Below are positions 44,330-52,530 of a DNA stretch of 64,000 nucleotides, in pieces. A program made the translations under genes and the position numbers. The notes under the pieces were generated by a model. The model worked only from the letters and a program-made list of their open reading frames with translations. It searched no databases and was not told where the DNA came from. Every line of letters starts with the position of its first letter. Position 1 is the stretch's first letter. This stretch comes from Pseudooceanicola aestuarii (GTDB taxonomy: Bacteria; Pseudomonadota; Alphaproteobacteria; Rhodobacterales; Rhodobacteraceae): the NCBI RefSeq assembly GCF_010614805.1, contig NZ_JAAFZC010000004.1:1-64000 (forward strand), in the 5' to 3' direction.

Positions 44330-45139
44330 ATGGAAGCGGATGCGATCCTGGAGATCGAGAATATCGAACTGGTCTACAACCGCTCTGTCCAGGTGCTCAG
44401 GGGGTTGTCCCTGACGGTGCCGCGCGGACAGGTGGTGGCCCTGCTGGGGTCGAACGGCGCTGGCAAATCCTCGACGTTGAAGGCCGTGTCCGGCCTTCTG
44501 ACGCTGGAGGATGGCGAGGTGACGGCCGGGCGCATCCGCTTTGACGGGACCGACACAAAGGGGGAGTCCCCGCACGCGCTGGTGCGGCGGGGGCTGTTCC
44601 ACGTCATGGAAGGCCGCCGTGTCTTCGAAGACCTGACGGTCGAGGAAAACCTGACCGCAGCCACCTTTGCCCTGACCGGGCGCGCGGGCGCCGCGCCGGC
44701 GAATTTCGACATGGTCTACGACTATTTCCCGCGCCTGCGTGAACGGCGCCGGTCACTGGCGGGTTACCTGTCGGGTGGCGAACAGCAGATGCTGGCCATC
44801 GGACGCGCGCTGGTCGCCGATCCCAAGCTGATCCTGCTGGACGAGCCGTCTCTGGGTCTGTCTCCGCAGCTGGTGGAGGAAATTTTCACCATCATCGGCA
44901 AGATCAGCCGCCAGACCGGCGTGTCCATGCTGCTGGTGGAACAGAACGCCGCCGTGGCCTTTGCCGTGTCGCAATACGGCTACGTGATGGAGAATGGCAA
45001 GATCCAGCTGGACGGCCCAACCGCGCGGTTGATGTCCGACCAGGACGTGCGCGAATTCTACCTGGGCACCGGCGGGGGGGCGGAACGCAGTTTCCGCAAT
45101 ATCAAACATTACAAACGTCGCAAACGTTGGCTGTCCTGA
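44330..45139 (+). CDS. livF: LIV-type ABC transporter ATPase LivF
   Basis: Second ATPase (269 aa). Walker A LLGSNGAGKSSTLKAVSGLL, LivF-type RRGLFHVMEGRRVFEDLTVEE, signature LSGGEQQMLAIGRALV and Walker B LILLDEPSLGLSP. The C-terminal tail is extended and basic (YKRRKRWLS). It ends within the ATG of the ligase (TGATG). Confidence 0.93.
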   Translation: MEADAILEIENIELVYNRSVQVLRGLSLTVPRGQVVALLGSNGAGKSSTLKAVSGLLTLEDGEVTAGRIRFDGTDTKGESPHALVRRGLFHVMEGRRVFEDLTVEENLTAATFALTGRAGAAPANFDMVYDYFPRLRERRRSLAGYLSGGEQQMLAIGRALVADPKLILLDEPSLGLSPQLVEEIFTIIGKISRQTGVSMLLVEQNAAVAFAVSQYGYVMENGKIQLDGPTARLMSDQDVREFYLGTGGGAERSFRNIKHYKRRKRWLS

Positions 45140-46959
45140 TGACCAGATTACCCGAATTTCCCGATCTGACCCTGCCGCAAATGCTGCGTCACCATGCCCG
45201 CCACGATCCCGATCGCAAGGCGATCCGGCAGAAGGATTTCGGCATCTGGCAGGTGACCACCTGGCAGGGCTACCACGACCGGGCCTGTGCCGTGGCGCAC
45301 GGGCTGCGCACCCTGGGCGTGCCGGCGGCCGGGCATGTCGCGATCCTCAGCGAGAACCGGATCGAGTGGGTGTTGGGCCAGATGGGCGCCGGGCTGGCCG
45401 GGGCGATCACGGTGGGGGTCTACCCGACCTCTCCGGCCTCCGAAGTGGCCTATGTGTTGGGTCATTCCGATGCGGAACTGGTGATCTGCGAGGATCAGGA
45501 GCAGGTGGACAAGGTTCTGGAAACCCGCGACCAGCTGCCCGCCCTGCGCCGCATCGTGGTGATCGAGACGAAGGGGATGCGCAGCTACGCGGGGGAGCTG
45601 CCGGATGGCTTTGTCCTGTCCTTTGCCGATCTGGAGGCACGCGGGCATGCGGACCGGCAGACCAATCCCGACCAGGTGACCGATGTCCTGTCCCGCCAGA
45701 CACTGAGCGATATCGCGCTGATGATCTATACCTCGGGCTCCACCGGCAAACCCAAGGGTGCGATGCTGAGCTATGGCAACCTGCGCGCCCAGGCGGTGGC
45801 GGCGACGGAACGCCTGGGGTTTGGCCCGCAGGACAGCCACCTCTCCTACCTGCCGCTGTGCCATGTCGCCGAACAGATGACGACGGTGATGGTGCCGACC
45901 TATCACGGCAGCCTGGTCAATTTCGGGGAATCCCTGCGCACCGTTCAGGAGGATCTGCGGGAGGTCGCGCCCAGCGTCTTCCTGGGCGTGCCCCGGATCT
46001 GGGAAAAACTGCACGCCGCCATCCATATCGGCATGATCGAGGCCGGCGGCTGGCGGCGGCGCCTCTATGACCGGGCGCTGGCCGATTGCGGCCCGCTGGC
46101 CAATGTTGCGCCCGCCGCCCGTCCGCTGGGCGCGCGGCTGCGATATTACATGTGGTACCTGCTGGTCTTTCGCGCGCTTCAGAATTTCATCGGGCTGCGC
46201 CGGGCGCGGATGGCAATGACCGGCGCCGCGCCGATTCCGCCCGATATCGTGCAGTACTTCCGCACCATCGGCGTCCCGCTGGTAGAGGTCTACGGCGCCA
46301 CCGAAACCTCGGGCGTGGTGATCGGCCAGCGACTGGAGCATCGCGTTCCCGGCTCTGTCGGGGAGCCTGCGGCCAATGCGGAGGTCCGGCTGGCAGAGAG
46401 CGGGGAGCTGCTGCTGCGCGGCGGGTTGGTCTTTGCCGGCTATTACAAGAACCCGGAGGCCACGCAGGAGGCCCTGCGCGACGGATGGCTGCACACCGGC
46501 GATGTCTTCGCCGTGGAGGAGGGCCAATACCGCGTCATCGACCGGCTGAAGGACATCATGATCACGGCGGGTGGCAAGAATCTCAGCCCGTCGGAGATCG
46601 AGAACACGGTGAAGGCGAGCCCCTACATCAAGGAATGCATCGTCATCGGGGAGGCGCGCAAATTCGTCTCGGCCCTGATTCAGATCGACTACGAGACCAC
46701 GGCCAAATGGGCCGAGGACGAAGGCATCGCCTACACCACCTTCCGCAGCCTGGCGGAACATCCCCGCATCCGTGCGCTGGTCGAGGCCGAGATCGCCACC
46801 GGCAACGCCCGGCTGGCCAAGGTCTCCAACATCCGCAAGTTCCACCTGCTCACCAAGGAGCTGGACCACGACGACGGCGAAGTCACCGCCACCATGAAGG
46901 TTCGCCGCGCCAGTATCGCCCAGAAGTACAAACCCGAGATAGAGGCGCTGTACGGCTGA
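45139..46959 (+). CDS. Long-chain-type acyl-CoA synthetase (FadD15-like)
   Basis: AMP-forming ligase (606 aa). Motifs: MIYTSGSTGKPKGAMLSYGN, YGATETSGVVIGQ, TGDVFAVEEGQYRVIDRLK and DIMITAGGKNLSPSEIEN. The large size and ALQNFIGL insertion are of the eukaryote-like long-chain synthetase group often encoded behind LIV transporters. ATG 45139 overlaps the livF stop; TTG 45127 is less likely. Activates the acid imported by the ABC system for the beta-oxidation genes upstream. Confidence 0.92.
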   Translation: MTRLPEFPDLTLPQMLRHHARHDPDRKAIRQKDFGIWQVTTWQGYHDRACAVAHGLRTLGVPAAGHVAILSENRIEWVLGQMGAGLAGAITVGVYPTSPASEVAYVLGHSDAELVICEDQEQVDKVLETRDQLPALRRIVVIETKGMRSYAGELPDGFVLSFADLEARGHADRQTNPDQVTDVLSRQTLSDIALMIYTSGSTGKPKGAMLSYGNLRAQAVAATERLGFGPQDSHLSYLPLCHVAEQMTTVMVPTYHGSLVNFGESLRTVQEDLREVAPSVFLGVPRIWEKLHAAIHIGMIEAGGWRRRLYDRALADCGPLANVAPAARPLGARLRYYMWYLLVFRALQNFIGLRRARMAMTGAAPIPPDIVQYFRTIGVPLVEVYGATETSGVVIGQRLEHRVPGSVGEPAANAEVRLAESGELLLRGGLVFAGYYKNPEATQEALRDGWLHTGDVFAVEEGQYRVIDRLKDIMITAGGKNLSPSEIENTVKASPYIKECIVIGEARKFVSALIQIDYETTAKWAEDEGIAYTTFRSLAEHPRIRALVEAEIATGNARLAKVSNIRKFHLLTKELDHDDGEVTATMKVRRASIAQKYKPEIEALYG

Positions 46960-46975
46960 GGAGCGGACCCGTGCC

Positions 46976-47653
46976 TCAGAACCTGCTGATCTGGCCGATG
47001 ATATTGGCCTGGAAATCGGTGATATGATCGCTCAGCGCCTGTTCAGCGCGGTCGGGATCGCCGGTGGCGATGGCATCGACGATGGCTTCGTGCTGTTCGC
47101 AGACGCGATCGTTGCGGTGCGGCACGCGCAGGGACAGGGTCCAGAACCGCAGCGATCGGTCATGCAGGTTGCCCAGAAGTTCCATCAGGATGGTGTTCCG
47201 CGCGGCCTCGGCGATCAGGCGGTGAAAGGCACCGTCAAGGGTGATCAGCTCGGCCACGTCACGGGTGGCGGAGGCCTTGTGCATCCGCCGGATATTGTCG
47301 CGCAGGTGTCGGATCTGTCCCTTGCTTGCGTTGCGCGCCGCCCAACGGGCGGCCTGAACTTCGTTCAGCAGGCGGATCTCGATGATCTCCACCAGGTGAT
47401 TCAGTGACACGGGGCTGACTACCACGCCTTTGCGCGGCATGACCTGCACCAATCCGTCCAGCATCAACCGATCCACCGCCTGTGTCACCGGGGTGCGCCC
47501 GATGCCCAGGGCGGCGGCCAGCTCCGCCACGGTCACCGCCTCTCCGGGGCGCAGTTCGCAATTCAGGATGCGCCGTTTCAACGTGTCGTAAGCCTGGTCC
47601 CGCAGGGAAAGGCGTGGACCGGCCGGGGCGGGCGCATCCGTGAGTTTCTTCAT
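46976..47653 (-). CDS. GntR/FCD regulator, paralogue 1
   Basis: 225-aa regulator. GntR winged helix: LRDQAYDTLKRRILNCELRP, VAELAAALGIGRTPVTQAVDRL; FCD domain with EIRLLNEVQAARWAA and SLRVPHRNDRVCEQHEAIV. It is last in the minus-strand operon DUF2848-TPP enzyme-GntR, 55 bases after the TPP gene. It shares length and long identical stretches (DRLMLDGLV-VMPRKGVVVSPVSL, LHDRSLRFWTLSL) with the regulator at 62176, including nearly the same recognition helix. Confidence 0.92.
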   Translation of the reverse strand: MKKLTDAPAPAGPRLSLRDQAYDTLKRRILNCELRPGEAVTVAELAAALGIGRTPVTQAVDRLMLDGLVQVMPRKGVVVSPVSLNHLVEIIEIRLLNEVQAARWAARNASKGQIRHLRDNIRRMHKASATRDVAELITLDGAFHRLIAEAARNTILMELLGNLHDRSLRFWTLSLRVPHRNDRVCEQHEAIVDAIATGDPDRAEQALSDHITDFQANIIGQISRF

Positions 47654-47708
47654 CCGGGCAAACCAGTCCTGTCACTGTCGGGAAAACGGAAGCGGGCGGG
47701 CAGGGCCG

Positions 47709-49334
47709 CTACTTGAACACCTTTTCCGGGTCCAGCCGCAGGTCGATCAGCAGCGGGCCGCGCCGGGCCCCGATCGCGGCGCAGGCCGCGTCGAGGCTGC
47801 TGGCGTCGGTGACGGCCACCGCCTCCAGCCCGTTGGCCCGCGCCACGGCTGCGAAATCGGGCGGTGCGATCATCGACAGGTCAGGCGCGATCCGGCGGTT
47901 CGTAAATTGCACATGCTCCGCACCGTAGCTGCCGTCGTTGCACAGGATGATGACCATGTCGGCACCCTCGCGCCGCAGCGCCGAGAGTTCTCCCATCGCT
48001 GACAGAAGAAAGCCGCCATCCCCCGCAACCAGTACCGTGGGCCGGTCATCCACCGCCGTGGCGGCACCGATGGCCTGCCCCATGCCGCAGCCAATGCCGC
48101 CGAAATGCGCGGTAAAGACCAGGTCGCGCGGATCGGTGACCGGCAGGTTGCGCCAGGCGGAAAAGACGAACCGACCCAGGTCGGCGACCAGCACGCGGCG
48201 GCGCGGCAAAGCCTGGTGCAAACGGCGCAGGGCGGGCACGATATCCACGGTGCCCGGCGCTGTCGGCTGGGCCGGGGGCAGGACGCGTTGTGCCGTGGCC
48301 TCTGCCGCCAGCCGTTCCGCCAGGGCGGTATCGGCGGCGGCGCTGCCCGGGATCTCGGCCAGATCCAGCAGGGCGGTCATGGCCTGGGCGGTGCCCGCGA
48401 TATCACCGATCAGTCGGATCGACGGCGGGTCCATGCGCGGGGTTTCCAGCGCGTCGGGCAAAACCTGCACCACGCGCTTGCCCTTTGTATAGGTGCCGTT
48501 TTCCGTGGTGTATTTGCTCAGGCTGGCCCCGAAGGCGAGGATGCAGTCGGACTGCATGATGACTTCGGTCGCGGTTGGATGGCTGAGATTGCCGCTGATG
48601 CCGATGTTGTGGGGGTGGCCCTCGAACAGGGCCTGTGCCTTCAGCGTGGTGGCCAACGGCGCCTCGATCCGGTCGGCCAGGGCAATCAGCGCCTCACGCG
48701 CGTCCGGATCGATGCAGGCCCGCCCGGCCAGGATCAGCGGACGCTTGGCGGAGGCCAGCATGCCCACGGCTTCCTCCAGCAGGGGGCCGGAGGCCGGTGC
48801 CAACGTGACCTCCGGCAGGCCAAAGGCGATGGTCTGGGGCTCTGTCTCCGCCCATTGCTGGTCGACGCGCATGTTCAGCACCACGGGGCGGCGATTGTGG
48901 CCGGCCAGGCGAAACGCGCGCTCCAGATCGGTCAGCGCGGTATCCGGTCCGCGCAGGTCGATGAATTCCGCCCCGGTCGCGCGCACGACCTCGCGCTGGT
49001 CGATGTTCTGGATGTGTTGCAGATCCCCCGGCGCGGTGTCACCGCAGAGGACCACCAGCGGGATACCGCCTTTCGCGGCCTCTGCCAGTGCGGTGGCGGC
49101 GTTGGTCAGGGCGGGGCCGTGCGTGATGGTCGCCACGCCGGTCCGACCGGTCACCTGGGCATGACCGATGGCGGCCAGCACGGCGTTGGCCTCGTGATTG
49201 CAGGCGATGTAGCGGCCGGTGCCGGTGGCAACATAGCTGTTCACCATGAACAGGTTGGCGTCCCCGATCAGCCCGTACAGATGGCTGACCCCCAATTGCG
49301 CCAGCCCGTCGGCGATGACCTCGTGCAGGTTCAT
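47709..49334 (-). CDS. Thiamine-diphosphate enzyme (acetolactate synthase / benzoylformate decarboxylase-like)
   Basis: ThDP-dependent enzyme (541 aa) of the IlvB/MdlC group. The catalytic Glu is E48 in CNHEANAVLAAIGHA; the ThDP/Mg motif G-D-G-x-N is seen as GDGGFLLSAMGE ... NDGSYGAE. The FAD-binding middle domain is degenerate. Its operon mate is a DUF2848 hydrolase and it lacks a small regulatory subunit, so housekeeping branched amino acid synthesis is unlikely; a 2-oxo acid decarboxylase or ligase in catabolism is more probable. Substrate unknown. Confidence 0.87.
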   Translation of the reverse strand: MNLHEVIADGLAQLGVSHLYGLIGDANLFMVNSYVATGTGRYIACNHEANAVLAAIGHAQVTGRTGVATITHGPALTNAATALAEAAKGGIPLVVLCGDTAPGDLQHIQNIDQREVVRATGAEFIDLRGPDTALTDLERAFRLAGHNRRPVVLNMRVDQQWAETEPQTIAFGLPEVTLAPASGPLLEEAVGMLASAKRPLILAGRACIDPDAREALIALADRIEAPLATTLKAQALFEGHPHNIGISGNLSHPTATEVIMQSDCILAFGASLSKYTTENGTYTKGKRVVQVLPDALETPRMDPPSIRLIGDIAGTAQAMTALLDLAEIPGSAAADTALAERLAAEATAQRVLPPAQPTAPGTVDIVPALRRLHQALPRRRVLVADLGRFVFSAWRNLPVTDPRDLVFTAHFGGIGCGMGQAIGAATAVDDRPTVLVAGDGGFLLSAMGELSALRREGADMVIILCNDGSYGAEHVQFTNRRIAPDLSMIAPPDFAAVARANGLEAVAVTDASSLDAACAAIGARRGPLLIDLRLDPEKVFK

Positions 49335-49356
49335 TCTGACCTCCCCGGTGCCGGGC

Positions 49357-50040
49357 TTAGCCGCGCACCTCCAGTGTCTTGATTGCGTAGTGGCAGGTGA
49401 TCTTGCGGTTTAGGACCGGGTCTTCCAGCTCGCAGGTGAAATCCGAGGATCCGCGAATTCCGCCGATGGCCGGCAAGGTGCCGCAGAACATGGCGGTGCC
49501 CGGCGCGATGGCATCATGTTCGTATTCCGCGATCAGCGATTGCGGCGCCAGCATCCCGGCGATTGTCCCCTCCTGGTAGAGCACCCGCGCGCCGTCGATG
49601 GTGGCAAAGCTGCGGATGATGATCTGGTCCCAATGGTCGCGCAGATCGTCGAAGCGCCAGAAGGTGCCGCCGACGGGCTTGTCGCACATCTGCTTGGACA
49701 GGGTGACGCCGACCGTCTCCGCTTCGCGATCGGTATGGTCGGAGCCAATGCCGACCAGAAGCCCCTCGGGCGTGCCCAGAAGGACGAATTCCGCCTCCCC
49801 GCTGGAGCCGTCGCCGATCACTTCCATCGTGTCGGATTGCGTCAGGCGGGAGGCCGACAGCAGGTAGAACATCGGCGTGGCGGCCGGGCGCTTGATACCG
49901 AGCGCCTCCAGCTCGGCGATATGGTGCTCCATCGCCTCCTTCTGGCGGCCGGTCCAGCCGGCGACGACCAGTTTGTCGATCGGGATGTCGGTTTCAGTCG
50001 TGCCGTCCAAGCTGTCGATTCGCACCGAAAGTTGGGTCAT
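49357..50040 (-). CDS. DUF2848 protein (fumarylacetoacetate hydrolase-like)
   Basis: 227-aa protein of the DUF2848 family, distantly similar to FAH-type hydrolases. Features include the ATPMFYLLSASRLTQSD segment, GEAEFVLLGTPEGLLVGIGSDHTDRE and GTAMFCGTLPAIGGIRGS, the last resembling FAH-fold active-site loops. Start 50040 has AAAGGAC upstream. First gene of the operon with the ThDP enzyme. The family often sits with FAH-like or tricarballylate-type catabolic genes. Reaction not known. Confidence 0.85.
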   Translation of the reverse strand: MTQLSVRIDSLDGTTETDIPIDKLVVAGWTGRQKEAMEHHIAELEALGIKRPAATPMFYLLSASRLTQSDTMEVIGDGSSGEAEFVLLGTPEGLLVGIGSDHTDREAETVGVTLSKQMCDKPVGGTFWRFDDLRDHWDQIIIRSFATIDGARVLYQEGTIAGMLAPQSLIAEYEHDAIAPGTAMFCGTLPAIGGIRGSSDFTCELEDPVLNRKITCHYAIKTLEVRG

Positions 50041-50136
50041 GTCAGCTGTCCTTTCTTGGGCCGGGCCCATGGGTCGTGGTCAGCACCGCAGGGCGGGCGC
50101 ACCGCATAGAGGCATTCCCCATTATCTTTATGCGGG

Positions 50137-50152
50137 TTGTGAAATTTCACAA
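50137..50152. promoter_or_regulatory. Operator dyad A (perfect palindrome)
   Basis: TTGTGAAATTTCACAA is a perfect 16-bp palindrome. It lies 97 bases before the DUF2848 start on the minus strand. It is the most symmetric of five related sites in this part of the window. Confidence 0.7.
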
Positions 50153-50356
50153 GGGTATTGCCCGATTTTCTCGCCATAAACCTGCCTGAATGGTGCGGGT
50201 GGCCTAAATTTGCTCATATCCAACTGATTTATAAGGCATGATATGGGTTTGAAGATCTCTGCCCTGCCAATTGCCTTCGGATTCATCAGATCATTCATGC
50301 GAGTAGCCCTCTCGCCCACAAGGTTGTTGACGTAGAGAAGCCGCGATGTGTAACAC

Positions 50357-50372
50357 TTGTGAAATATTAGAA
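50357..50372. promoter_or_regulatory. Operator dyad B
   Basis: TTGTGAAATATTAGAA matches the left half of site A exactly, with a decayed right half. It is 108 bases before the hydratase-lyase start. Confidence 0.5.
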
Positions 50373-50479
50373 TGATGCGAGATTTCCGATGCGCCAGATC
50401 GATTGCCCAGACCCGGACATGACGGCGGAGCGCGCCCGTCGGGATCGACGCGCCGGCCGGACACAAGGGGGGTGCACCA

Positions 50480-51340
50480 ATGCCGTATGAGAAGTTGACC
50501 ACCGTGGAGGTCGAACGCGACGGCCCTGTCGCATGGGTGTTCCTGAACCGTCCGGACAAGAAGAACGCGATGAACCCGACGCTGCATCGGGAGATGTGCG
50601 ATGTCCTGGATGCGCTGGAGGCCGATACCGGCGTCGGATGCGTGGTGCTTGCCGGACGTGGTGGCGCGTTCAGCGCGGGACAGGACCTGAAGGAATTCTT
50701 TCGCGATCTGTCCGGTGATCCGATCGCGCAGAAACAGGCGCAGCGGGCGGCCAACGAATGGCGCTGGCACCGGCTTGAGGTCTTTGACAAGCCGACCATC
50801 GCGATGGTCGAAGGTGTCTGCATTGGCGGCGCGTTTACCCAGATGATCGCCTGCGACTTTGCCATCGCGGCTGAAGACGCGACCTTCTGCCTGTCGGAAA
50901 TCAACTGGGGCCAGATTCCCGGCGGCCTGGTCACCCGGGTCTTGACGGAGGCCCTGGGCTATCGCGACGCGCTGGATCTGTGTCTGACCGGACGCAAGTT
51001 CGACGGGGTCGAGGCCGCGCGCCTGCGCCTGGTCAACGAGGCGGTGCCGCTGGCCGATCTTCGTAACCGCACGCGCGCGCTGGCCGAATTGCTGATGGCC
51101 AAGGATCCCGAAGCCTACCGGGCCACGAAACACGCGCTGCGGTATGTTCGCAACATCCCCGTCCGCGAGGCGGAGGATTACCTGGCCGCCAAGATCGGAG
51201 AGCTGCGGATGCGCGCCGGAACCGGCGCGCAGGACAGCGCGATCCGAAAATTCGTCGACGAGAAAAGCTACCGCCCGGCGGAGGCCTCCTACACCTCTGT
51301 CGAAGACACTGACACCAAAGAGCAGGACCAAACCTCATGA
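50480..51340 (+). CDS. Hydroxycinnamoyl-CoA hydratase-lyase (p-hydroxycinnamoyl-CoA hydratase/lyase, FCHL-like)
   Basis: Crotonase-fold enzyme (286 aa). Hydratase-lyases add water to 4-coumaroyl- or feruloyl-CoA and split acetyl-CoA from the hydroxybenzaldehyde. Diagnostic here are the start KLTTVEVERDGPVAWVFLNRP, GRGGAFSAGQDLKEFF, and the S-E-I-N-W-G segment FCLSEINWGQIPGGLVTRVL with the catalytic Glu. The tail ALRYVRNIPVREAEDYLAAK also fits. The operon continues with an acyl-CoA dehydrogenase (ATGA overlap), TTT transporter and CoA-transferase, so saturated phenylpropanoids could be oxidised first, then cleaved. The PobA/PcaHG genes of this window would take a 4-hydroxybenzoate product onward. 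Confidence 0.85.
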   Translation: MPYEKLTTVEVERDGPVAWVFLNRPDKKNAMNPTLHREMCDVLDALEADTGVGCVVLAGRGGAFSAGQDLKEFFRDLSGDPIAQKQAQRAANEWRWHRLEVFDKPTIAMVEGVCIGGAFTQMIACDFAIAAEDATFCLSEINWGQIPGGLVTRVLTEALGYRDALDLCLTGRKFDGVEAARLRLVNEAVPLADLRNRTRALAELLMAKDPEAYRATKHALRYVRNIPVREAEDYLAAKIGELRMRAGTGAQDSAIRKFVDEKSYRPAEASYTSVEDTDTKEQDQTS

Positions 51341-52494
51341 CACTGGACCTTTCCGACGATCTGCGCATGTTGAAGGATCAGGTTCGCCGCTTCGTCGACC
51401 GGGAGATCATTCCGGTGGAAAGCGAAGCTACCGACGGCTTCGACATGAAACCGGAATACCGCGCCCGTTTCGAGGCGCAGACCCGCGAGCTGGGCTATTG
51501 GTTCGTGGAGCTGAGCGAGGAACAGGGCGGGCTGGGCCTTGGGCTGATGGCGCGGGTGCTGCTGTGGGAGGAGATGGGCCGCACCATCGCCTGTGCCCCG
51601 CGCAAGCAGAGCATCTTTGGACCCGAGGTGTCGCCCATCCTGTTCAACCTGACGCCGGAGCAGAAGGAAAAGTACCTGATCCCGGTGATGAAGGGGGAGA
51701 AGACCACCTGTTTCGCCCTGTCCGAACCCGATGCGGGGGGCGATCCGGGCAATATCCGCACCTCCGCCGTGCGTGACGGGGACGACTACGTCATCAATGG
51801 CTACAAGATCTTCATCACCGGGGCGCAATCGGCTGATTTTGCGCAGGTGATGGCGGTGACAGATCCGGTGAAGGGGCGCAAAGGCGGGATTTCCTCCTTC
51901 CTGGTGGACATGGACACGCCCGGTCTGACCATCGCCCGCGAACAGCACACGATGATGGGCGATCGGCCCTGCGAGTTGTCGTTCGACAATGTGCGTGTGC
52001 CCGCCGCAAATCTGATCGGAGCGGAGGGCAAGGGGTTTGCCCTGGCGCAGGATTGGATCAATCAGGGGCGCATCCGCCACGGCGCCCGCGCCATCGGCGT
52101 GATCGAACGCAGCCTTGAACTGGCCGTCGCGCAGGCGCACCGGCGCAAGACATTCGGCAAACCGCTGTCGGAGCGCCAAGCGGTGCAATGGAAGCTGGTT
52201 GATTCCTACCTTGATCTCAAGGCGTTGCGCCTGATGGTCTATGAGACCGCACAGCGTTACGACCGGGGGGAGGACGTCCGCCACGACGCCTATATCGTCA
52301 AGATGCAGGGCGACCGCATGGCGTTCGAGGCAATGGACCGGTGCATGCAATTGCACGGCGGTTCCGGCCTGACCACCGACCTGCCGATCGAGAAGTTCTG
52401 GCGCGACCAGCGCAGCATGATGATCACCGAAGGACCCGAGGAGATCCTGCGCGGCTCTCTCGCCCAGAAGATCCTGAAGGACTACGCGCAGTAA
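51337..52494 (+). CDS. Acyl-CoA dehydrogenase
   Basis: FAD enzyme of 385 aa. Segments: CFALSEPDAGGDPGNIRTSA (flavin domain), YVINGYKIFITGAQSADFAQ and RKTFGKPLSERQAVQWKLVD. The catalytic Glu is in ITEGPEEILRGSLAQKIL. ATGA overlap with the hydratase-lyase upstream suggests sequential steps, plausibly dehydrogenation of a phenylpropanoyl-CoA to the cinnamoyl-CoA that the lyase splits. Substrate is inferred from context. Confidence 0.92.
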   Translation: MTLDLSDDLRMLKDQVRRFVDREIIPVESEATDGFDMKPEYRARFEAQTRELGYWFVELSEEQGGLGLGLMARVLLWEEMGRTIACAPRKQSIFGPEVSPILFNLTPEQKEKYLIPVMKGEKTTCFALSEPDAGGDPGNIRTSAVRDGDDYVINGYKIFITGAQSADFAQVMAVTDPVKGRKGGISSFLVDMDTPGLTIAREQHTMMGDRPCELSFDNVRVPAANLIGAEGKGFALAQDWINQGRIRHGARAIGVIERSLELAVAQAHRRKTFGKPLSERQAVQWKLVDSYLDLKALRLMVYETAQRYDRGEDVRHDAYIVKMQGDRMAFEAMDRCMQLHGGSGLTTDLPIEKFWRDQRSMMITEGPEEILRGSLAQKILKDYAQ

Positions 52495-52530
52495 CACCCA
52501 CAGAACATGCAAGCCAACAGGGGATAGAAA

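Larger units (their letters stand above)
50041..50479. other. Divergent promoter region of the DUF2848 and hydratase-lyase operons
   Basis: About 440 bases, noticeably AT-rich from 50140 to 50390. It holds two TTGTGAAATATCACAA-like dyads, one near each divergent gene. No convincing coding sequence is present. Confidence 0.65.

Noticed and set aside
50137..50152. CRP/FNR site
   Set aside because: TGTGA and TCACA halves are present but separated by 4 bases, not the 6 of CRP; the same spacing recurs in the other four sites, so another regulator is likelier.
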